Shown piece by piece: positions 14,915-20,973 of a stretch of DNA of 20,973 nucleotides. The notes below the pieces were generated by a model. The model worked only from the letters and a program-made list of their open reading frames with translations. It searched no databases and was not told the DNA's origin. Where the stretch lies: assembly GCA_934667465.1 (NCBI GenBank), contig CAKUMG010000014.1, positions 1 to 20,973 of the forward strand, read 5' to 3'. Within the stretch, counting starts at the first letter, position 1. Every line of letters begins with the position of its first letter. Source of the stretch: an uncultured Actinoplanes sp. (GTDB taxonomy: Bacteria > Actinomycetota > Actinomycetes > Mycobacteriales > Micromonosporaceae). The position numbers were made by a program, and so were the translations under genes.

Positions 14915-15394
14915 ATGGACAGCGCCGATCCGGACGCGACGACCACCCGGCACCCGTACGAGCGCGCACCCCACCCGGACCTCCCCGGCGGTGGCGACGA
15001 CGCGATGACCCGCTCCGAGGAGCACCTGGTCGTCGGCACCGAGCTGCTGGAGACCGGGCGCGCCCGGCTGCGGAAGTTCGTGGTGACCGAGGAGGTGCAG
15101 ATCACCGTGCCGGTGCGTCGCGAGGGCGTACGGCTGGAACGGGTGCCGATCGAGGACGGCGACCGTCATCCGGTGCACGACCCCGACGTGTTCGGCCCCG
15201 CGGAGGTGTTCGGCGGCGTGGTGTTCGAGATCGTCCTGCACGAGGAGCGGCCCGTCGTCACCACCGAGATCGTGCCGGTGCAGCGGGTCAGGCTGACCAA
15301 GACCGTGGAGACCGACGACCGGGTCGTCTCAGGCGAGGTGCGCCGGGAGCGGATCGAGGCCGACCTGCCGGGCGAGGCACCCCGCAACTTGTGA
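14915..15394 (+). CDS. DUF2382 (YsnF/AvaK-type) stress protein
   Basis: 159 residues with GCGGAGG just before the ATG. After a 30-residue polar N-terminus, residues 31-155 form one DUF2382 domain: MTRSEEHLVVGTE, GRARLRKFVVTEEVQITVPVRREGVRLERVPI, then FEIVLHEERPVVTTEIVPVQRVRLTK and GEVRRERIEADLPG. The family is linked to the stress proteins YsnF and AvaK; its biochemical action is unknown. There is no signal peptide or membrane helix. Its domain is paralogous to the C-terminal half of the next gene, and both genes share the 20 bases starting the domain (14996-15015 and 15928-15947). The two probably arose by duplication and may respond to the same sigma factor. Confidence 0.9.
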   Translation: MDSADPDATTTRHPYERAPHPDLPGGGDDAMTRSEEHLVVGTELLETGRARLRKFVVTEEVQITVPVRREGVRLERVPIEDGDRHPVHDPDVFGPAEVFGGVVFEIVLHEERPVVTTEIVPVQRVRLTKTVETDDRVVSGEVRRERIEADLPGEAPRNL

Positions 15395-15476
15395 GAGCCC
15401 TTTTCAGGCGGCGGGGTGAGATCCCGTTCTCCGCCGGGTGACCTGCGGGAAGTCCCGGTGGATCGGCGCTCGGGGC

Positions 15477-15482
15477 GGGTAG
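15477..15482 (+). promoter_or_regulatory. GGGTAG box upstream of PRC-DUF2382 gene
   Basis: GGGTAG lies 34 bp before the ATG at 15517, close in form and place to the GGGTAC before the paralogous gene. A GGAT at 15460-15463 could serve as the GNNT -35 element, with a 13-bp spacer that is slightly short. Confidence 0.35.
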
Positions 15483-15516
15483 CTGAGCGATCACGACCCC
15501 GACGAAGGAGGCCACG

Positions 15517-16311
15517 ATGATCACGCAGGAGCAGATCCCCTCGCTGTACGGGACCGACGTGTACGACCGCACCGGCGACAAGGTCGGCAGCGTCGGCGCG
15601 GTGTGGAGCGACGGCGCCGGGCGGCCGGCCTGGGCGAGCGTCCGGACCGGGTTGTTCGGGCTGGGCGAGTCGCTGGTGCCGCTGCAGGACGCCGAGCGGC
15701 ACGGCGACCGGGTGGTGGTGCCGTTCGAGAAGGCGCAGATCAAGGACGCGCCCGACGTCGACGCGGACGCCGACGAGCCGCTGACCGACGAGGAGGTGAC
15801 GCGGCTGTACGAGCACTACGGCCTGAGCTGGGACGACGGGTACCGCACCGGCTCCACCGACGGGTACGGCACCGGCGGCCATCGCACCGCGGGCGGCAGC
15901 GGCCGGCACGCCGCCGGAGGCACGGCCGACGACGCGATGACCCGCTCGGAGGAGCGGCTCACCGCCGGCACCGTCCCCGAGCAGGCGGGCCGGGCCCGGC
16001 TGCGCAAGTACGTGGTGACCGAGCAGGAGCAGGTCACCGTGCCGGTGCGGCGCGAGGAGGCACGCATCGAGCGCGAGCCGATCACCGACGCGAACCGGGC
16101 GGCGGCGCTGGACGGCCTCGACATCACCGAGGCCGAGCACGAGGTCGTCCTGCACGCCGAGCGCCCGGTCGCCGGCACCGAGGTGGTGCCGGTGGAGCGG
16201 CTGCGCCTCGGCAAGGAGACGGTGACCGAGGAGCACACCGTCGCGGGTGAGGTGCGCAAGGAGCACATCGAGGCGGACCTGCCGGGCGAGGGCCGCCGCC
16301 CGCTCGCCTGA
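15517..16311 (+). CDS. PRC-barrel and DUF2382 domain protein
   Basis: 264 residues with AAGGAGG five bases before the ATG. Residues 1-75 form a PRC-barrel: LYGTDVYDRTGDKVGSVGAVWSD, then PAWASVRTGLFGLGESLVPLQDAE and DRVVVPFEKAQIKDAP. A short acidic stretch LTDEEVTRLYEHYGLSW (89-105) and a Gly/His/Thr-rich linker (106-138) lead to a DUF2382 domain at 141-258 (MTRSEERL, RLRKYVVTEQEQVTVPVRREEARIEREPI, EVVLHAERPV, EHIEADLPGEG). This two-domain architecture is common in actinobacteria and is tied to stress responses, but its biochemical role is not known. It is soluble and paralogous to the gene just upstream. A strong hairpin follows the stop. Confidence 0.93.
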   Translation: MITQEQIPSLYGTDVYDRTGDKVGSVGAVWSDGAGRPAWASVRTGLFGLGESLVPLQDAERHGDRVVVPFEKAQIKDAPDVDADADEPLTDEEVTRLYEHYGLSWDDGYRTGSTDGYGTGGHRTAGGSGRHAAGGTADDAMTRSEERLTAGTVPEQAGRARLRKYVVTEQEQVTVPVRREEARIEREPITDANRAAALDGLDITEAEHEVVLHAERPVAGTEVVPVERLRLGKETVTEEHTVAGEVRKEHIEADLPGEGRRPLA

Positions 16312-16317
16312 GCCCAC

Positions 16318-16352
16318 CGTCCCGGCGCCGCACGATCGGCGGCGCCGGGACG
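16318..16352. terminator. Bidirectional 14-bp-stem terminator
   Basis: CGTCCCGGCGCCGC (16318-16331) and GCGGCGCCGGGACG (16339-16352) are perfect inverted arms with a 7-base loop. The hairpin sits between the stops of two convergent genes (16311 and 16361) and can end transcription from both sides. Confidence 0.8.
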
Positions 16353-16360
16353 CCGGTTGC

Positions 16361-18637
16361 TCATCGCGTACGGGTCAGGTCGCGCAGGACGAGCTCGGCG
16401 TCCCGCGGCGGGAGCGGCCCGTGGAAGAAGGAACCCTGACCGTAGCCGCACCCCATCCCGGCCAGCAGCCGGGCCTGTGCGGCGGTCTCGATGCCCTCGG
16501 CGACCACCGCCAGGTCGAAGGCCGCGCCCAGCCGGACGACGGCCTCGGCGATCCGGCGGGCCTTCGGGTCGTCCGCGATCCCGGCGACGAACGACCTGTC
16601 GACCTTGAGGATGCTGACCGGGAGGCGGTGCAGACAGCTCACGCCCGCGTGACCCGTACCGAAGTCGTCGACCGCGAACCGGATGCCCCTCGCGCGCAGC
16701 GCCGCCAGGCGGGCGGTGGTCTCCTCGCCGGGGTCCAGGGCCGCACCCTCGGTGATCTCGAGGATCAACCGGCCGGCCGGGAAGCCGGTCTCGTCGAGGA
16801 TCCCGGTCACCAGCCCGACCAGGTCGGACCGGGCGGCCTGGTGCGGGGACAGGTTGACGCTGATCAGGATCCGGTCGGCGCCCGGTAGGCCCGCCCGCCA
16901 CGCCGCACCCTGGCGGCACGCCTCGCGCAGCACCCAGGCGCCGAGCGGGATCACGGCCCCGGTCTCCTCCGCCAGACCGATGAAGGCGTCGGGAGGCAGC
17001 AGGCCCCGGTGCGGGTGGTTCCACCGGACCAGGGCCTCGACCGCGACGACGGGCGCGGCACCGTCGCCGGTCAGGGCCACGGCGGGCTGATAGTGCAGCA
17101 CGAGCTCGTCGTTGTCGATGGCACTGCGCAGCTCGGCGTCGCGTTCCCCGGCATCGAGCTGCGGCGTGTAGATCGCATACCGCGAGTGGCCGGAGCGCTT
17201 GGCCGCGTACATGGCGGTGTCGGCCTGGTGCAGGAGCTGGTCGGCGGTGGCGGCGGCGCCGGGCTCGTGCAGGACGACGCCGACGCTGGCTTCGACGGCG
17301 AGCACCACGTCGCCGAAGACCACGGGGGTACGCAGCGCGTCCACCAGGCGCTGCGCGATGCGCCCGGCCGCGGCCGGGCCGGGCAGGTCGCCCAGGACCA
17401 GGGCGAACTCGTCGCCGCCGAGGCGCCCGGCGAGGTCCCCGGCGCGGACCACCGACCGCAGGGCGACGGCGGCGGCCTGCAGGACCGCGTCGCCGGCCTC
17501 GTGACCGTACGCGTCGTTGACGGGTTTGAACTTGTCCAGGTCGACGACCATGATCGCGGCACAGCGGCCGGGCCGGGGCGGCTGGCCGACGAGCCGGGCC
17601 ACCCGCCGGTTGATCAGAGTGCGGTTCGCCAGGCCGGTGAGGGGGTCGGTGACGGCCAGCGTGCGGTTCTCCCGCAGCACGAGCATCTGGCGCGCGACGA
17701 CCAGGCCGGTCAGCGCGATGGCACCGATGATCATGCCGCCGAGCGGATAGAGCCCCTGCTCCCGGGCCAGGTAGCCGAGGACGCCGTAGGCGAGCGCGAT
17801 CGCCGCGTACGGCAGCCAGTTGATCCCCGCGGGCGGCCCGGACGCGCCCTGCACCGGGTGGTCGCGCTGGTAGGCGCGGTGCGCGGCGAGCACGAGCAGG
17901 AAATCCCCTGCCGTCCAGAACAGGTCCGGCCACATCCCGCCGGTGAAACCCACGTGCAACTGCAGATAGCCGTACGCGACGTCGGCGACCACGAACAGCG
18001 TGACGGCCGCCGCCAGCAGGCGCACCGCCGGATCCGTGGCGGTGGAGCGGCGCAGCAGCAGCATCGCCAGCGCCAGGACCAGCAGCAGGTCCCCGATCGG
18101 CAGGGCGAGCGAGAAGAACAGCTGGTGCAGCGGTACGTCCCGGCCCGCGACCAGGGGGCCGAGCAGCAGGTACCACAGGACGATGAAGGTACCGGTCGCG
18201 ACGATCACCGCGTCGAGGGTCAGCTTGATCCGGTCGCCGCGGGTGCGCGCGCCGGTCGGTACGAGCAGCAGACCGGCGAACATGACCGGGACGAACGCGA
18301 CGAAGAAGTAGTCGGCCACGGCCGGGTACGGAGGGTCACCCAGCAGCCCGTCCTCGATGAACCAGGCCGTCTGCGAAGCCAGCCGGCACGCGTACGCGGC
18401 GGTGATGACCAGCCATGCCCGCCGGGCCCGCGGCGTCCGGCTGCCCCGCAGCACCACCCGCAGGCCGAGCAGTACGTATACCAGCGCCAGCGGCAGATGC
18501 ACCAGATCCGTCACGAACCGGCGGGTGTGCCCGCTGCCCCAGCCGCCGAGGTAGAACACGAGGAAGGCAGCAAGCAGCACGCCGGTGCCGGCCACCGCCG
18601 CACCAGCGACCCGGTCTTCCCCTCTGACTGCCCGCAT
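16361..18637 (-). CDS. Membrane GGDEF-EAL protein (diguanylate cyclase/phosphodiesterase)
   Basis: 758 residues from the ATG at 18637; a GTG lies one codon earlier. About ten hydrophobic helices fill residues 10-322 and form an uncharacterised membrane sensor. A GGDEF domain (326-490) has LTDPLTGLANR-like start (VTDPLTGLANR), the Asp of VDLDKFKPVND, intact GGDEF at 407-411 and an RAGD I-site at 398-401 placed five residues before it, so cyclic-di-GMP synthesis with product inhibition is expected. An EAL domain (500-755) shows EALVRW (534-539), the Asn of SVNLSP, EITE (627-630), VDDFGTG (656-662), Lys678 in LKVDRSFV, AEGIET and GQGSFF, so hydrolysis is also expected. Which activity dominates cannot be told. 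The gene starts only 42 bp after the hairpin ending the upstream hydrolase gene and has no strong ribosome site. Confidence 0.93.
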   Translation of the reverse strand: MRAVRGEDRVAGAAVAGTGVLLAAFLVFYLGGWGSGHTRRFVTDLVHLPLALVYVLLGLRVVLRGSRTPRARRAWLVITAAYACRLASQTAWFIEDGLLGDPPYPAVADYFFVAFVPVMFAGLLLVPTGARTRGDRIKLTLDAVIVATGTFIVLWYLLLGPLVAGRDVPLHQLFFSLALPIGDLLLVLALAMLLLRRSTATDPAVRLLAAAVTLFVVADVAYGYLQLHVGFTGGMWPDLFWTAGDFLLVLAAHRAYQRDHPVQGASGPPAGINWLPYAAIALAYGVLGYLAREQGLYPLGGMIIGAIALTGLVVARQMLVLRENRTLAVTDPLTGLANRTLINRRVARLVGQPPRPGRCAAIMVVDLDKFKPVNDAYGHEAGDAVLQAAAVALRSVVRAGDLAGRLGGDEFALVLGDLPGPAAAGRIAQRLVDALRTPVVFGDVVLAVEASVGVVLHEPGAAATADQLLHQADTAMYAAKRSGHSRYAIYTPQLDAGERDAELRSAIDNDELVLHYQPAVALTGDGAAPVVAVEALVRWNHPHRGLLPPDAFIGLAEETGAVIPLGAWVLREACRQGAAWRAGLPGADRILISVNLSPHQAARSDLVGLVTGILDETGFPAGRLILEITEGAALDPGEETTARLAALRARGIRFAVDDFGTGHAGVSCLHRLPVSILKVDRSFVAGIADDPKARRIAEAVVRLGAAFDLAVVAEGIETAAQARLLAGMGCGYGQGSFFHGPLPPRDAELVLRDLTRTR

Positions 18638-18678
18638 CACCTATGACATCGGCAGCACCGCGGACCTGCTGAGCCGCC

Positions 18679-18717
18679 CGGGACGGGCGGACCCTGCCTG
18701 CGGGCCCGCCCGTCCCG
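18679..18717 (-). terminator. 12-bp-stem terminator of cutinase gene
   Basis: CGGGACGGGCGG (18679-18690) and CCGCCCGTCCCG (18706-18717) are perfect inverted arms; an inner CCC/GGG can pair as well. The hairpin begins 8 bp after the stop of the cutinase-like gene on the minus strand and separates it from the GGDEF-EAL gene. Confidence 0.8.
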
Positions 18718-18724
18718 TGGCCGG

Positions 18725-19672
18725 TCAGGAGCCGAGCGGGCAGCTCGCCTCGTATTCGGAGACCGTGCGGCCGGACGGGCCGGGGCACACGAACTGGTCG
18801 TAGCGGGTGTCGTCGTCCACGAACCGCTTCAGCCAGGCGACGCTCTGCGCGGAGATCGTCGTGTTGGTGGTGTTCGGCGCGAAGTGGGAGGCGCCCGCCA
18901 GCTCGAGGTAGCTCTTGTCGAGCGATCCCGGCATGCCGGCGAAGAACGGCTCCGCGTGCCGGCCGACCGGTGCGACGGTGTCCCGCTGGGCCCCGATGAT
19001 CATCGTGGGGACCTGCAGGGTGCGGTAGTTCTTGGTCGTATTCCAGGGGGTCAGCGGGATCGCGGCCTGCAGCGACGGCCGGCTGACGGCGGCGTCGAGG
19101 GAACCACCGCCACCCATGGAGTGGCCCATCACCGCCAGCCGGCTCGCGTCGACACGCGCCCGGGCGGTGCTGCGGGTGGTGAGGAAGTCCAGCGCGGCGA
19201 GCAGCTGGCGCCCCCGGGCGGCGGGCTGGTCGCTGGTGGTGAGGGTGTCAATGTTGAACACCACGAAGCCCTGCGAGGCGAGCCGCGGGGCGATCCACGC
19301 CATGCTGCTCTTGCGGGCGGTGAACCCGGGGGCGATGGCGACCGCGCCGAAGGTGCCGGCAGAGGTGTCGGTGGGGAAGTAGATGTCACCGCCGCCGAAA
19401 CCGCTGACGGAGGAGCGCGGGACGGCGGTCTGCGAGACGGCGAACGGGCCGCGCGCGGCCTGGATGCTCGCCTGCGTCGGGGCGGGCCCGCGCTGGAACG
19501 AGGTGGTCGCGGCGTCGGCCTGCGGGATGAGCGTGATGCCGCCCGCGGCCAGCGCGACGGCGGCGGCCGCCCCGGCGAAGGTGCGGGGGCGCAGGAACCG
19601 GGGACGCGGTCGGACGGTGCCGCGGTGACGGCGGGGTGTGCGCTCCTGGACGTGAGGGTCCTGGACCGGCAT
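18725..19672 (-). CDS. Secreted cutinase/polyester hydrolase (Thermobifida cutinase-like)
   Basis: 315 residues from the ATG at 19672, with AAGGGAG seven bases upstream; the frame extends further but without a ribosome site. A long basic N-region and a hydrophobic core (31-50) end at QADA-A, giving an exported enzyme. The mature part follows actinobacterial cutinases of the alpha/beta-hydrolase fold: APGFTARKSSMAWIAPRLASQGFVV (Phe117 in the oxyanion region), nucleophile Ser185 in GHSMGGGG, Trp210 in PLTPWN, Asp231 in QRDTVAPVGRHA and His263 in LELAGASHFAPN. VAWLKRFVDDDTRYDQFVCPGP and a second Cys311 give the usual C-terminal disulphide (Cys296-Cys311). Relatives cleave cutin, triglycerides and aromatic or aliphatic polyesters, including PET. 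Actual substrate range is not shown by sequence. A divergent QsdR-type regulator lies upstream. Confidence 0.92.
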   Translation of the reverse strand: MPVQDPHVQERTPRRHRGTVRPRPRFLRPRTFAGAAAAVALAAGGITLIPQADAATTSFQRGPAPTQASIQAARGPFAVSQTAVPRSSVSGFGGGDIYFPTDTSAGTFGAVAIAPGFTARKSSMAWIAPRLASQGFVVFNIDTLTTSDQPAARGRQLLAALDFLTTRSTARARVDASRLAVMGHSMGGGGSLDAAVSRPSLQAAIPLTPWNTTKNYRTLQVPTMIIGAQRDTVAPVGRHAEPFFAGMPGSLDKSYLELAGASHFAPNTTNTTISAQSVAWLKRFVDDDTRYDQFVCPGPSGRTVSEYEASCPLGS

Positions 19673-19898
19673 GGTGACTCCCTTGGACGGGCCCGGAAGT
19701 GCTTTCCGGCGGCGATGACCAGCAATACGGATCGGGTGCCGCAACGGTTCGGCGAATCGGCGTACGGAGGCAATGCTGAGACGGCCGTCGCACGATTCAG
19801 CCGCCCGCAATTCCGGCAAAGGTGATGGTCGTACCTAGGCGTTCCTAAAAGGGGCGGCGGTTGTCACCGAAAGGATGACGGCCATCACCGGGCAGGCC

Positions 19899-19917
19899 GT
19901 ACCCTGCGGGTACCCTG
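19899..19917. promoter_or_regulatory. GTACCCTG repeats upstream of QsdR-like gene
   Basis: GTACCCTG occurs at 19899-19906 and again at 19910-19917, an 11-bp period that is one helical turn. The first copy also forms the perfect palindrome GTACCC-TGC-GGGTAC (19899-19913). The site lies in the spacer between the divergent cutinase and regulator genes and suits an operator. Confidence 0.5.
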
Positions 19918-19961
19918 GGCCGGACCTGCGTCGGCCCGAGGGGAACGGTCGTGCGGAAAAG

Positions 19962-20510
19962 ATGACGTCCCGGCGGGTGATGAGCCGCGCGGAAGGCGTG
20001 GACGGCGCCGTCCGCCATTTCGTCCGGAACGGCGGACTCGACATGGAGGAGCTCGCCGCGGAATTGGCGGTCAGCCGCGCCACGCTCTACCGCGTGGCGG
20101 GCAGCCGCGACGCACTGCTCGGCGAGGCGCTGTGGGCGATGGGCCGCTGGGTCCTGGACCGCTGCCGCGCGGAGCGGACCGCCGCGGGCGCCGACGGCGT
20201 CATCGAGGTGTCGCGGAACTACGCCCGCAAGCTGGCGACGGCCGAGCCGATCCGCCGCTTCCTCGGTGCGGAGCCGCAGACAGCCGCCCGGGTGCTGCTC
20301 ACCCCGGCGGCGACCGTGCACCGCGAGGCGGTCAGTGCCCAGCACGCCGTGTTCCTCGAGGCCGGGCTCCCGCCCGGCCCTTGCTTGCGGCATCGCGCCA
20401 CGCTCTACGTCGGCCTGATGGAATCCGTCCTCTACGGCGAGCAACTCGGCGGCGACGCCATCGCGTTCGAGGTCGCCGAGCCGGCCCTGCGCGCCCTGAT
20501 CACGCGCTGA
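19962..20510 (+). CDS. TetR-like regulator of the QsdR type
   Basis: 182 residues from the ATG at 19962; the frame is open to an ATG at 19875, but that would place the operator-like repeats inside the gene and add an unrelated N-terminus. Residues 15-55 hold the helix-turn-helix: VRHFVRNGGLDMEELAAELAVSRATLYRVAGSRDALLGEALW. The GxxLDMxxLAxELxVSRATLYR pattern with a following tryptophan is the QsdR subgroup, named for the regulator of N-acyl-homoserine-lactone degradation in Rhodococcus. The rest is a helical ligand-binding part ending AFEVAEPALRALITR. It diverges from the cutinase gene and may regulate it or itself. Its stop is only 3 bp from the convergent gene. Confidence 0.88.
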   Translation: MTSRRVMSRAEGVDGAVRHFVRNGGLDMEELAAELAVSRATLYRVAGSRDALLGEALWAMGRWVLDRCRAERTAAGADGVIEVSRNYARKLATAEPIRRFLGAEPQTAARVLLTPAATVHREAVSAQHAVFLEAGLPPGPCLRHRATLYVGLMESVLYGEQLGGDAIAFEVAEPALRALITR

Positions 20511-20513
20511 GCG

Positions 20514-20973
20514 TCAGGCGCTGGTCGCCGACGGCACGCCATCGGCGCAGGTGATCGTCATGGTGACGCGGTTCTTGCCGTGCTTGAAGGACACCGCGGG
20601 CGCCGGCCCGGCGGTCTTGTCACCCTCGGTCACCTTGTACGGCTTCACGGCCGCCCACGACAGGATCTGTGCCGTGCCGGGATCCGGGCAGGTCGCGCGG
20701 ACCTGACCCGCCTCCGAGGACAGCGTGCGCTCCACCGGCGCCACCGGCTCGCCCGGCTCCGCCGGGCCCGTGGGCTGCGTCGTGCCGGCGGGCGCGGGAC
20801 TGGTTGCACCGGGCGCCGAGTTGTTCCCGCCGGGCCCGGCCGGAACGCGCTCCTCGGGCACCGCCCCGCGGGTCTCCGCTTCGCGGCTGCCGGGAGGGGC
20901 CGGCACGGCGCGGTTGGGTCGCGCCGGAGGCGACTGCGACGGGGCCTTCGTGGCGGGGCTCGCCGTGCCGGCC
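20514..20973 (-). CDS. Unknown Pro/Ala-rich, probably exported protein, C-terminal part
   Basis: The frame is open to the window edge, so the start is missing; an internal GTG at 20906 is not a likely start because the same low-complexity sequence continues upstream. The visible 153 residues begin with a Pro/Ala/Ser/Thr/Gly-rich stretch of about 85 residues, typical of cell-wall-spanning linkers. A compact C-terminal piece follows: VERTLSSEAGQVRATCPDPGTAQILSW, then KPYKVTEGDKTAGPAPAVSFKHGKNRVTMTITCADG. Its two Cys residues could pair outside the cell. I do not recognise the family. Upstream membrane or signal segments would be needed to tell whether it is an anti-sigma-like or a secreted protein. 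Confidence 0.65.
   Translation of the reverse strand, partial: AGTASPATKAPSQSPPARPNRAVPAPPGSREAETRGAVPEERVPAGPGGNNSAPGATSPAPAGTTQPTGPAEPGEPVAPVERTLSSEAGQVRATCPDPGTAQILSWAAVKPYKVTEGDKTAGPAPAVSFKHGKNRVTMTITCADGVPSATSA

Noticed and set aside
13074..15008. Long plus-strand frame of about 640 codons across CoxM-like and DICT genes
   Set aside because: Extremely Arg/Gly/Pro-rich product without motifs, in an alternative frame of two well-supported genes; a typical high-GC artefact.
15816..18176. Minus-strand frame of about 790 codons across PRC-DUF2382 and GGDEF-EAL genes
   Set aside because: It is out of frame with the GGDEF-EAL gene and antisense to the DUF2382 gene, and crosses a strong terminator.
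17009..18646. Plus-strand frame of 545 codons opposite the GGDEF-EAL gene
   Set aside because: Gln/Arg/Asp/Val-rich antisense product; the minus strand has GGDEF and EAL motifs.
19875..19961. Longer QsdR-like protein from ATG at 19875
   Set aside because: The AAAGG abuts the ATG with no spacing, the extra residues do not resemble the family and the operator-like repeats would be inside the gene.

Overview
The window is about 21 kb of very GC-rich DNA with strong G/C preference at third codon positions, frequent GTG starts and GGAGG-type ribosome sites. Together with a PknB-like kinase, MmyB-type and QsdR-type regulators, a YtrA/ABC unit, DUF2382 stress proteins and a Thermobifida-like cutinase, this points to a filamentous actinomycete chromosome. 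An Actinoplanes/Micromonospora-type host fits best, but that is inference. I see no mobile element, tRNA, rRNA or CRISPR array; it reads as ordinary chromosome with several regulated accessory modules.

Left part (1-3921): the tail of an MMPL/RND membrane transporter; a convergent secreted SnoaL/NTF2-fold protein with an exact 36-bp tandem duplication at its signal-peptide cleavage region; a divergent cyclopropane-fatty-acyl-phospholipid synthase-type methyltransferase; and a convergent membrane Ser/Thr kinase with a four-cysteine extracytoplasmic domain. The divergent spacer holds two 13-bp palindromes.

Metabolic module (4170-9689): on the minus strand an MmyB-type XRE regulator, a SnoaL-like protein and an alpha/beta hydrolase whose nucleophile elbow carries Cys instead of Ser, ended by a 10-bp-stem hairpin. 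A TetR regulator diverges from an SDR-aldehyde dehydrogenase pair on the plus strand; the shared spacer carries a TTGACA promoter overlapped by a pseudo-palindrome. The layout suggests a small inducible oxidation/hydrolysis pathway for an unknown substrate.

Transport module (10030-12159): a tightly overlapping GntR(YtrA)-ATPase-permease operon, probably self-repressed through tandem CTAGTTGA repeats. A 555-bp spacer without a convincing gene follows.

Signalling and stress block (12715-18637): an orphan FAD-binding subunit of the CoxM/XdhB family with no molybdenum or iron-sulphur partner and a 9-residue repeat tail; a probably leaderless DICT-sensor protein with a degenerate GGDEF-like half; two DUF2382 proteins (one with a PRC-barrel) that share GGGTA promoter-like boxes; and a ten-helix membrane GGDEF-EAL protein with both active sites and the I-site visible. 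A 14-bp-stem hairpin separates the convergent halves.

Right part (18725-20973): a secreted cutinase/polyester hydrolase with complete Ser-Asp-His triad and C-terminal Cys pair, ended by a 12-bp-stem hairpin; a divergent QsdR/TetR-like regulator preceded by GTACCCTG repeats one helical turn apart; and the C-terminal part of an unknown Pro/Ala-rich, probably exported protein cut by the window edge.

No fully new system is proven here. The best candidates for novelty are the orphan CoxM-like protein next to the DICT/degenerate-GGDEF protein, and the Cys-elbow hydrolase operon.
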